DNA of 14,926 bases. Source: Planifilum sp021793745. GTDB taxonomy: Bacteria; Bacillota; Bacilli; Thermoactinomycetales; DSM-44946. Numbering within the stretch: position 1 is the stretch's first letter; each line of letters opens with the position of its first letter. Shown piece by piece: positions 7,987-14,190 of the stretch. The translations under genes and the position numbers were made by a program. The notes below the pieces were generated by a model. The model worked only from the letters and a program-made list of their open reading frames with translations, did no database searches and was not told the DNA's origin. The stretch lies in the NCBI GenBank assembly GCA_937983105.1, contig CALKAM010000012.1, forward strand, positions 1 to 14,926, given 5' to 3'.

Positions 7987-8857
7987 GGGATTTCACCCCT
8001 TGGGGCCGGAGGATGGAGACGATTTCCGCCGCCGCCGAGTCCAATTCATAGGCCCCGACATCCACCGGATATCCCAACCCTTGAATCCGGTATAAAATTT
8101 CCACGGTCTCCGGTGCACCGATCCGATGTTGCAACAGGACTTCCCGGCTTCCGAAGATTTCCCGGGGTGTCCCCTGGGCGGCGATTTGGCCTGCGGCCAT
8201 GACAAAGATCCGATCCGCCAGGCAAGCCACCTCCTCCATGTTGTGGGAAACAAAAATCACCGTCATCTTCTCCCGCCGGTTGAAGCCCTCGATGCGACCC
8301 AGCAGCTCTTTCCGGGAGCGGGGATCCAATCCCGCGGTCGGCTCGTCCAAAACGAGGACCTTCGGCCGCAGGGCCAACACCCCCGCCAGAGCCACTTTCC
8401 GCTTTTGACCGCCGCTCAGGGCGTAGGTGGGACGATCCTTCATCGCCTCAAAGGAGAGGCCCGCCATCTCCATCGCCCATCGGACCCGGTCGCGCACCTC
8501 CTTCAGCGGAAGTCCCATTTTCAACGGACCGAAGGCCACATCGTCCCCGACCCATTTTTCGAAAAGCTGATCCTCCGGGTTTTGAAAGACCAGCCCCACC
8601 TTGCGCCTCAACCCCTTGAGATCCAGCCCGGGGTCGGACAGATCCTGGCCGTCGACCCTCACCCTTCCCTGCTGGGGCCGCAGCAGCCCGTTGAAATGCT
8701 GAATCAAGGTGGATTTTCCGGAACCCGTATGGCCGATGATCGCCACACACTCCCCTTCCTCCACGGACAACTGGACACCCGCCAGCGCTTGATGCGCCAG
8801 GGGAGTGTTTTCCATGTAGGTGTATCGCAAGTCTTCCACTTCGATGACGGTCCCCAT
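7970..8857 (-). CDS. ecfA2: ECF transporter ATPase EcfA2
   Basis: A 295-aa ABC ATPase. It has Walker A GHTGSGKST (about 42-50), Q-loop FQNPEDQLFE (Gln near 92), signature LSGGQKRKVALAG (147 onward), Walker B VLVLDEPTAGLDP with the catalytic Glu (near 172), and H-loop VSHNMEE (His near 205). All are intact. It is expected to dimerise with EcfA1 under EcfT and power substrate uptake. The start is ATG 8857, overlapping the ecfA1 stop as TGATG. A GTG three nt earlier (GTGA overlap) is equally possible. The C-terminal segment after about residue 240 carries the family's extra dimerisation region. Confidence 0.96.
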   Translation of the reverse strand: MGTVIEVEDLRYTYMENTPLAHQALAGVQLSVEEGECVAIIGHTGSGKSTLIQHFNGLLRPQQGRVRVDGQDLSDPGLDLKGLRRKVGLVFQNPEDQLFEKWVGDDVAFGPLKMGLPLKEVRDRVRWAMEMAGLSFEAMKDRPTYALSGGQKRKVALAGVLALRPKVLVLDEPTAGLDPRSRKELLGRIEGFNRREKMTVIFVSHNMEEVACLADRIFVMAAGQIAAQGTPREIFGSREVLLQHRIGAPETVEILYRIQGLGYPVDVGAYELDSAAAEIVSILRPQGVKSHGPGI

Positions 8858-9717
8858 CACCCCGCCGCCCCCTTTTTTCCCGCGATCCTGACCACTTCGT
8901 CCACGATTTCCCGCGGATGGATCAAGTCCGGTTGAAAATCGGGAACCCGCTCATGGATTCGTCCCGCCAACCGGGTGGCGACGGGAATATCCAGCTGGAG
9001 CCGGCGGAGGAGTTCCTGTCGTTGAAAGATTTCGCGGGGGGGACCCTCCATCGCGATTCGCCCCGCCTCGATAACCAGCACCCGGTCCGCCTCCGCCGCT
9101 TCAGACATGTGGTGGGAGACGGCGATGATGGTCATCCCCCTTTGATGAAGCCGTCGCAGCACCTGCAAGATCTCCCGCCGCCCATGGGCGTCCAGCATGC
9201 TGGTCGCCTCATCAAGCACCAGACATCGGGGCTCCATGGCCAGCACGCCGGCGATGGCAACCCGTTGCTTCTGTCCCCCCGACAAGTGATGGGGAGGGCG
9301 GTTCCGATACGAGCTCATGCCGACGGCTTCCAGGGCGGCATCGATCCGTTTTCGCATCTCCCGCGGGGGGACCCCGATGTTTTCCAGACCGAAGGCCACG
9401 TCGTCCTCCACGATGGTGGCCACGATCTGATTGTCCGGATGTTGAAACACCATCCCCACTCTCCGCCGGATCTCCCGCCGATAGCGGTCGTCCTTGGTGT
9501 TAAATCCGGCCACATACACATTGCCTTCCGTCGGTTTGAGGATGCCGTTGAAATGCTTGGCCAGCGTCGATTTTCCCGAGCCGTTGTGGCCGATGATGGC
9601 CACATATTCCCCCGGGTAAATGTCCAGGGAAACGTCCCGAAGGACGCGCACGACCTCCTCGCTGTTCAGCCTGTAGTCAAAGGAGACCCCCTCCATCCGA
9701 ATCAGCGGCTCCTTCAT
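8857..9717 (-). CDS. ecfA1: ECF transporter ATPase EcfA1
   Basis: A 286-aa ABC ATPase. It has Walker A GHNGSGKST (43-51), Q-loop FQHPDNQ (Gln92), signature LSGGQKQRVAIAG (145 onward), Walker B CLVLDEATSMLD (Glu170) and H-loop VSHHMSEA (His202). The DEATSMLD form is typical of EcfA1, whereas the neighbour has DEPTAGLD. The pair is thus a genuine EcfA1/EcfA2 heterodimer and not a recent duplication. ATG 9717 overlaps the SDR stop as TGATG, implying translational coupling to the enzyme gene upstream. That ties the transporter module to the catabolic enzymes. Confidence 0.96.
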   Translation of the reverse strand: MKEPLIRMEGVSFDYRLNSEEVVRVLRDVSLDIYPGEYVAIIGHNGSGKSTLAKHFNGILKPTEGNVYVAGFNTKDDRYRREIRRRVGMVFQHPDNQIVATIVEDDVAFGLENIGVPPREMRKRIDAALEAVGMSSYRNRPPHHLSGGQKQRVAIAGVLAMEPRCLVLDEATSMLDAHGRREILQVLRRLHQRGMTIIAVSHHMSEAAEADRVLVIEAGRIAMEGPPREIFQRQELLRRLQLDIPVATRLAGRIHERVPDFQPDLIHPREIVDEVVRIAGKKGAAG

Positions 9718-10490
9718 CAGATCCCCCGTCCTCCATCCACATTCAGAATTTCACCGGTGACCATCTTCGCCAGGTCCGAGGCCAGATACAAGGCGGCCCG
9801 GGCGATATCTTCCGGTTGCACCAACCGACCCAGGGGAACGCTGTCCAAAAAGATCTTTTTCTTTTGCGCTTCCGCCGCCTGAACATCATCGCCCGCAAGA
9901 AACCTTCCCAACATCGGCGTCTCCGCCGGTCCCGGGTTGATGGCATTGACACGGATCTGATAGGGTGCCAATTCCAGGGCCAACGCTCGGGTCAGCTGGA
10001 GGGCCGCCCCCTTGGATGCGCAATAGGCGTTTAATCCCGGTCGGGCCCTCACGCCGGCGATGGAAGCGATGTTGACAATCGATCCCGATTTTCTCCTCTT
10101 CATGATCGGAACCACGTGTCTTGCGGTCAGAAAAAGCGACTTGGCATTGACGGCCATGATCCTGTCCCACGCATCGAGGCTCAGCTCTTCGATGGGCGTA
10201 AACGCCTGGGGTACCCCCGCACAATTGACCAGCACATCGACGGCCCTAAAGGCCTCGAGGGTCCCCGCCACCATCCCTTTGACGCTGTCATCGTCGGAAA
10301 CATCGGTCCGGATCACGCGCACCCGCTCCCCGTCAAGGCCGGCGGCCGCCCTCTCCGCAGCTTCCCGATTGACGTCGGCGAAGATCACACGGGCTCCCTG
10401 CTCCGCAAAAAGCCGCGCCGTCGCCTTTCCCATCCCGGATGCGGCCCCGGTGACCACCGCCGTTTTCCCTTCCAGCAGGTCGGATCTCAC
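9717..10490 (-). CDS. SDR-family NAD(P)-dependent oxidoreductase (classical)
   Basis: A 257-aa classical short-chain dehydrogenase/reductase from the chosen start. Landmarks are the cofactor motif TGAASGMG (14-21), Asp39 at the end of the second strand (favours NAD over NADP), NCAG (89-92, in place of NNAG), Asn115, Ser143, and the catalytic YCASK with Tyr156 and Lys160. GP..TPM (187-193) and the terminal VTGEILNVDGG complete it. The start is GTG 10490, 8 nt after GGGGTGG and 46 nt after the dehydrogenase stop. A longer frame reaches back into the upstream gene (GTG/ATG-type starts to 10580), but its extra residues look like translated ribosome-binding-site sequence. The reaction is oxidation or reduction of an alcohol/carbonyl. 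In the pantothenate model it is pantoate 4-dehydrogenase (pantoate to aldopantoate). Confidence 0.93.
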   Translation of the reverse strand: MRSDLLEGKTAVVTGAASGMGKATARLFAEQGARVIFADVNREAAERAAAGLDGERVRVIRTDVSDDDSVKGMVAGTLEAFRAVDVLVNCAGVPQAFTPIEELSLDAWDRIMAVNAKSLFLTARHVVPIMKRRKSGSIVNIASIAGVRARPGLNAYCASKGAALQLTRALALELAPYQIRVNAINPGPAETPMLGRFLAGDDVQAAEAQKKKIFLDSVPLGRLVQPEDIARAALYLASDLAKMVTGEILNVDGGRGI

Positions 10491-10536
10491 GTGGATAACC
10501 ACCCCTCGTTTTGCTTTGCCCCGTGTGTCCGCCGGC

Positions 10537-11616
10537 TCACCGGGACTTGCCCAACGTCTGCAACTTGCGCACCAGCTCATCCCCCACCTCCCGGGTGGAG
10601 GCCTTTCCTCCCAGATCCGGCGTCAGGACCTTCCCTTCGACCAACACTTCCTCGATGGCATCCAGGATCAACCGGCCCAATTCCGGCTGCTCCAGATGCT
10701 CCATCATCATGCTGACGCTCCAAACTTGTGCGATCGGATTGGCGATCCCTTTACCGGCGATGTCCGGAGCCGACCCGTGAATCGGCTCAAACATCGACGG
10801 ATAGGTGCGCTCCGGATTGATATTTCCCGAGGGTGCCAAGCCCAGGCCGCCGACCAGGGCGGCGCCGAGATCGGTCAAGATGTCGCCGAACAGATTGCTC
10901 GCCACCACCACGTCAAAACTCTCCGGCCGTGTGACGAAATAGGCCGCCAGAGCATCGATGTGGTAGATGTCCGTCTGAACCGCCGGGTGGCGGGCGGCGA
11001 TTTCCCGCACGATGTCATCCCAGAAGGGCATCGTATGATTGATACCGTTGGACTTGGTGGCGGCGGTCACCCGCTTTTTCCGCTTTTCGGCGAGGGCATA
11101 GGCATATTTGACGACCCTTTCCACGCCGAAGCGGGTGAACACATTGTTTTGTACCGCCATTTCGTACGGGGTCCCCCGATGCAGCCTCCCGCCCATGTCG
11201 GAATACTCGCCCTCCGTATTTTCGCGCACCACGACAAAGTCGAGATGTTCATGGGCTTTGTACCGCAGGGGGCTTTCCAAACCCCGGAGAAGTTTGATCG
11301 GCCTCAGGTTGATGTACTGCTGGAAGGACCGGCGAATCGGCAAGAGCAATTCCCAGAGCGATACGTGATCCGGCACCGTCGGCGCCCCGATGGCCCCCAA
11401 CAGAATCACATCGTAATCCCTCAGGATGTCGAGGCCATCCTCGGGCATCATCCGGCCGTGCTTCAAGTAGTACCCGCAACTCCAATCGAAACGATCCCAT
11501 TCAAAGCGCAACCCGCCATGGATCTCCTCGGCCGCCTTCAGGACTTTCAACCCTTCCTCCATCACTTCCGGTCCGATGCCGTCTCCCGGAATGACCGCCA
11601 CTGAAAGGTGTTGCAT
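10537..11616 (-). CDS. Tartrate/D-malate-type beta-decarboxylating dehydrogenase
   Basis: Member of the isocitrate/isopropylmalate dehydrogenase superfamily, on the tartrate dehydrogenase / D-malate dehydrogenase (decarboxylating) branch. The specificity region ends SLWELLLPIRRSFQQYINLRP (about 86-106), which differs from leucine-pathway LeuB enzymes. Predicted catalytic residues are Arg105, Arg131 (VVRENTEGEYS), Tyr138, Lys188 (TKSNGI), Asp221, Asp245 and Asp249 (NLFGDILTD). The NAD loop is EPIHGSAPDIAGKGIANP (277-294). All are intact. It should oxidise an (R)-2-hydroxy acid with a beta-carboxylate and lose CO2. Length is 359 aa from ATG 11616 (GGTGG about 5 nt upstream). GTG 11625, with AAGGA 5 nt before it, is a real alternative. 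It is the first gene of the operon. The substrate could be D-malate, tartrate or, as context suggests, (R)-3,3-dimethylmalate. Confidence 0.94.
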   Translation of the reverse strand: MQHLSVAVIPGDGIGPEVMEEGLKVLKAAEEIHGGLRFEWDRFDWSCGYYLKHGRMMPEDGLDILRDYDVILLGAIGAPTVPDHVSLWELLLPIRRSFQQYINLRPIKLLRGLESPLRYKAHEHLDFVVVRENTEGEYSDMGGRLHRGTPYEMAVQNNVFTRFGVERVVKYAYALAEKRKKRVTAATKSNGINHTMPFWDDIVREIAARHPAVQTDIYHIDALAAYFVTRPESFDVVVASNLFGDILTDLGAALVGGLGLAPSGNINPERTYPSMFEPIHGSAPDIAGKGIANPIAQVWSVSMMMEHLEQPELGRLILDAIEEVLVEGKVLTPDLGGKASTREVGDELVRKLQTLGKSR

Positions 11617-11716
11617 GGTCTCCACCCCATTCCTTTCAAAGTCTCTTTCCTTAAGCATACCGCTTTCGGAGTGCGGAGGTCGCAGGCCCTCCCCCGGGAA
11701 TCTTTCAGGATCCGAT

Positions 11717-11746
11717 TCGACTCCCTATTTTTAAATTTACTATAAT
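11717..11746 (+). promoter_or_regulatory. Predicted promoter of the PucR-family regulator
   Basis: The -10 is a perfect TATAAT (11741-11746) with -35 TCGACT (11717-11722, 4/6 match) and an 18-bp spacer. Transcription would start near 11753 and give a leader of roughly 220 nt before GTG 11975. The -10 lies inside the inverted repeat at 11737-11754. Confidence 0.55.
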
Positions 11747-11754
11747 AATAGTAA
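11737..11754. promoter_or_regulatory. Perfect 7-bp inverted repeat, candidate operator
   Basis: TTACTAT (11737-11743) and ATAGTAA (11748-11754) are perfect inverted repeats separated by AATA. The repeat covers the predicted -10 boxes of both divergent promoters, so a protein bound here would block both. It is the best candidate binding site for the adjacent PucR-family protein. A wider imperfect pair, GATTG (11755-11759) and CAATC (11776-11780), lies next to it. Confidence 0.5.
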
Positions 11755-11767
11755 GATTGCGTCATAA
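11739..11767 (-). promoter_or_regulatory. Predicted promoter of the nine-gene operon
   Basis: On the minus strand, -10 TATAGT (11739-11744, 5/6 match) has a weak -35 TTATGA (11762-11767, 3/6 match) at a 17-bp spacing. A good -10 with a poor -35 fits a promoter that needs an activator. It overlaps the -10 of the divergent regulator gene. Confidence 0.45.
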
Positions 11768-11974
11768 ACATTATCCAATCTCCTAACCATAGGCTCAAAT
11801 CCTTCCACAACCCCCTTTTTCGATGGAAAGGAGGCGCTTCGCGGTTACCGCTGGGCTGCGACGCCGATGCGCTGAAATCGCGTAAACCGGCGGAACCGGC
11901 CTCCTCGGAAACGCACCCATGGGGGGTTCGGCAACCATCATTTGTGCAAGACTTCCCCAAAGCGAGGTGTCCCT

Positions 11975-13588
11975 GTGGATCTTCAAAAGCCGATTACCGT
12001 AGAGGAGATCTTGAAACGGCCTCCCTTTCGACACGCCCGGATCGTGGCGGGCCGAAGAGGCCTCAAGCGACCGGTTCGCTGGGTCCACGTCCTGGAGGTT
12101 TCGAACGCCTCCGCCTTTGTCAACGGACACGAGTTGATATTAACCACCGGAGTCGGCCTGGGCGATGGGGAAGATGCCATCCTCCGATTTGTCCAGCAGC
12201 TGGTGGAAAGCCGGGTCTCCGGCCTTTGCATCGAACTGGTGCAGCGCTTTACCGAAGTACCCGCATGCATCCTGGAATATGCGGAAAAGCACGATTTTCC
12301 GATCATCGCCTTTCCACAGGAGGTTCGATTTATCGATATCACGCAGGACCTCCAATCCTACATCATCAATCGCCACCACCAGCAGTTGCTGGCCCTGGAG
12401 GCGATTTCCAAACGATTTTTGGAGTTGACGCTTCAACCGAAGGGCACTTCGCAGATCCTCAAGCTCCTCTACCAAAAAACCGGGTGCCCCGTATGGCTCC
12501 GGGACGACTGGGGAACCGATATCCTCTATCCGGAAAACATCCAGCGGTCTCACTTTCAAAGTCATGAAACCCTCTGCCAGCCCATCGTCGCATTGGATGC
12601 GCAGGTCGGCAGCCTCCATATGATCCAGGGCGGCAAAGATCCGGAATACATGCAGCGGCTGCTGGACCGGGCCGCCACCGCCATTGCCCAGGAATTATTG
12701 CGCAACATGTCCATCGAAGAACGCAGAATGCGAACGATGCAAAAATGGATCGAAGAGTGGTTGCAACAAGGGAAAGCCGAGTTTCCCGAAGAGCTTGTAT
12801 CGATGCTCACGGGCGGCGGGAGTTTGGCCCTGGCGGCGATGGGAAGCGCGGCACACCCATCCACCCCTTACGAATCCGATGACGCCCCGGAAGATGCGAT
12901 GATGGTCCAGATCGCCCGCATGATCCATCGCGCCTTCAAACCCTACGGCCTTCACGTTTGGATGGCACCGCGTGAAGAGCAGTGGGCGGTGGTCATCGCC
13001 GACCAGCATCCCTCTTCCCCCCAATCCATGCTGCAGCGGATTAAAAGGGCCTTTTCCGACCTCTTCAACCAATGGGCCGCCAACACCGCCCTTCACCGAT
13101 ACCGGTGGTCCGTCGGCATCAGCCAGTCTTTTCGTCACCTGAATAAGGCGCCCCATTATTGGAAACAGGCCATCCTGGCCCTCAAGGTCAATGGACCCGC
13201 CATGGCTCAAAACCGCGATCAGAGACCTCCCGAACGTTATTCCCTGATCGGCTACGACGATCTCCACGCCTGGCAGCTGTTTCTTCAAGTGGACCCCGAA
13301 GTGCTGTCGGCGTATGTCGAAAACCAAATCGGGGCTCTTCTGGACTATGACCGGCAAAATGGAACCGAACTGGTCCGCACCCTGGAAGCCTATTTCGCAA
13401 CGGGGCAATCGAAACAGCGAACGGCCAAGGCGCTGTACATTCACCGTCAAACCCTCTATTACCGGTTGGAACAGATCTCCACCCTGCTGGGCAACAACTG
13501 GGACACCCCCGAGCGCCGGATGGCCCTGGACATCGCCCTGGCCACCCATCGGTTCCTGTCGATGAAAAAGAATCACACCGCCGGTTGA
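11975..13588 (+). CDS. PucR-family transcriptional regulator
   Basis: A 537-aa cytoplasmic DNA-binding regulator with the three-part PucR layout. The N-terminal PucR-type sensory domain runs about 7-125 (ITVEEILKRPPF, then HELILTTGVGL). A middle part includes a GGDEF-like region, roughly 285-410. The C-terminal PucR helix-turn-helix is about 466-505 (GQSKQRTAKALYIHRQTLYYRL). The start is GTG 11975, with GAGGTG 5 nt upstream. The frame is open back to TTG 11942, but that start has no ribosome binding site. It is divergent to the operon, so control of that operon and of itself is likely. PucR proteins respond to catabolic substrates such as purine intermediates, amino acids or polyamines; the name does not imply a purine inducer here. 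No terminator is visible after it, and the opposing gene ends 7 bp away. Confidence 0.93.
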   Translation: MDLQKPITVEEILKRPPFRHARIVAGRRGLKRPVRWVHVLEVSNASAFVNGHELILTTGVGLGDGEDAILRFVQQLVESRVSGLCIELVQRFTEVPACILEYAEKHDFPIIAFPQEVRFIDITQDLQSYIINRHHQQLLALEAISKRFLELTLQPKGTSQILKLLYQKTGCPVWLRDDWGTDILYPENIQRSHFQSHETLCQPIVALDAQVGSLHMIQGGKDPEYMQRLLDRAATAIAQELLRNMSIEERRMRTMQKWIEEWLQQGKAEFPEELVSMLTGGGSLALAAMGSAAHPSTPYESDDAPEDAMMVQIARMIHRAFKPYGLHVWMAPREEQWAVVIADQHPSSPQSMLQRIKRAFSDLFNQWAANTALHRYRWSVGISQSFRHLNKAPHYWKQAILALKVNGPAMAQNRDQRPPERYSLIGYDDLHAWQLFLQVDPEVLSAYVENQIGALLDYDRQNGTELVRTLEAYFATGQSKQRTAKALYIHRQTLYYRLEQISTLLGNNWDTPERRMALDIALATHRFLSMKKNHTAG

Positions 13589-13595
13589 TAACCCG

Positions 13596-14183
13596 TCATC
13601 CCCCTTTTCCGGTCTGCTTTCCGCTGCAACCTCCACCGCCGTTGAACGGGATTGCCTGGGAAATCATCTCCCCCGCACGGGGGTTCTCCTCGAGAGGGAG
13701 GGGGTGAAACCGACCGCTGACGCCATCGACGATGATCCACACCGGATCCTTGTCCCGTTCTTCACAGGCGACCAGCCAAAAGGGACGATAATACAAAAAG
13801 CTCCGTTCTTGCCGCAGCTCCACGGACCTGAACCATTTCATCTTCATGGAAACGGCGGCGCACACGTAGGATCGCGCCCGCTCCCGCGCCCTCGCTTCCG
13901 TGATGGCTGCTTCCAGGATCCACTCGCGGGAAACGGTTTCCGGGCGGGGTTCAAAAGGCGTATCCGCCAAAGCTTCCCGGCCGGAAATCAGGTCGACGGT
14001 GCACCCGATCCGCGAATGGACCTTGGCAAACAGCCTTTTGCCTCGGAGGCGGTATTGGAAAAAGTAGTAGGGATAGAAAAGCCGGCTTTGAATCCGTACC
14101 GATCGGGAACGGGTAGCGCGGGCGACGGACTCGGTCAGCAGAGAAGGGTCCCCGGTCGTCGGAATCGCGGCGATCCGTTTCAT
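13596..14183 (-). CDS. Unrecognised protein with internal two-fold repeat, downstream of a symporter
   Basis: A 195-aa protein I do not recognise. It has no signal peptide or membrane span. Two segments look alike: LFYPYYFFQYRLRGK...GCTVDLISGRE (about 35-70) and FLYYRPFWLVACEERDK...IIVDGVSGRF (about 129-159). Each is an aromatic patch, a strand, then a V-D-x-[IV]-SGR strand, suggesting a duplicated small beta domain. Between them is a highly charged helix (EAAITEARARERARS, about 91-105). The tail is Gly-rich with one Cys (GGGGCSGK). ATG 14183 lies 7 nt after the symporter stop with GGGAG about 10 nt upstream, so it is co-transcribed and may act with the transporter. The 3' end faces the PucR gene tail to tail. 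Confidence 0.75.
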   Translation of the reverse strand: MKRIAAIPTTGDPSLLTESVARATRSRSVRIQSRLFYPYYFFQYRLRGKRLFAKVHSRIGCTVDLISGREALADTPFEPRPETVSREWILEAAITEARARERARSYVCAAVSMKMKWFRSVELRQERSFLYYRPFWLVACEERDKDPVWIIVDGVSGRFHPLPLEENPRAGEMISQAIPFNGGGGCSGKQTGKGG

Positions 14184-14190
14184 CCTTCTG

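Larger units (their letters stand above)
11617..11974. other. Divergent intergenic region between operon and regulator
   Basis: A 358-bp region without a convincing gene. The left part is the leader of the minus-strand operon (about 115 nt). The centre (11711-11780) is strongly AT-rich and holds both promoters and an inverted repeat. The right part is GC-rich. There the plus-strand RNA can pair AGGAGGC (11829-11835) with GCCTCCT (11899-11905) and CGGTT (11842-11846) with AACCG (11894-11898). A 20-codon open frame (ATG 11823 to TAA 11885) has no ribosome binding site. A near-perfect Shine-Dalgarno AAAGGAGG (11827-11834) has no start codon at usable distance. Confidence 0.6.

Noticed and set aside
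10060..11604. Long open frame on the plus strand (about 514 codons)
   Set aside because: It is antisense to the SDR and the decarboxylating dehydrogenase, both well supported by catalytic motifs. It has no recognisable domains.
10537..11616. Assignment as leucine-pathway LeuB or as part of a tartrate utilisation locus
   Set aside because: The specificity segment is of the D-malate/tartrate branch, not LeuB. No leuA/leuCD, tartrate transporter or tartrate dehydratase gene is present in the window.
11823..11885. 20-codon open reading frame in the regulator leader as a leader peptide gene
   Set aside because: There is no ribosome binding site before its ATG and no distinctive codon run. It is kept only as part of the leader observation.
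11888..11900. T-box-like string (CGGCGGAACCGGC)
   Set aside because: It resembles the T-box core only loosely, has C where the invariant U of UGGN should be, and is not followed by a terminator. The downstream gene is a regulator, not an aminoacyl-tRNA or amino acid gene.
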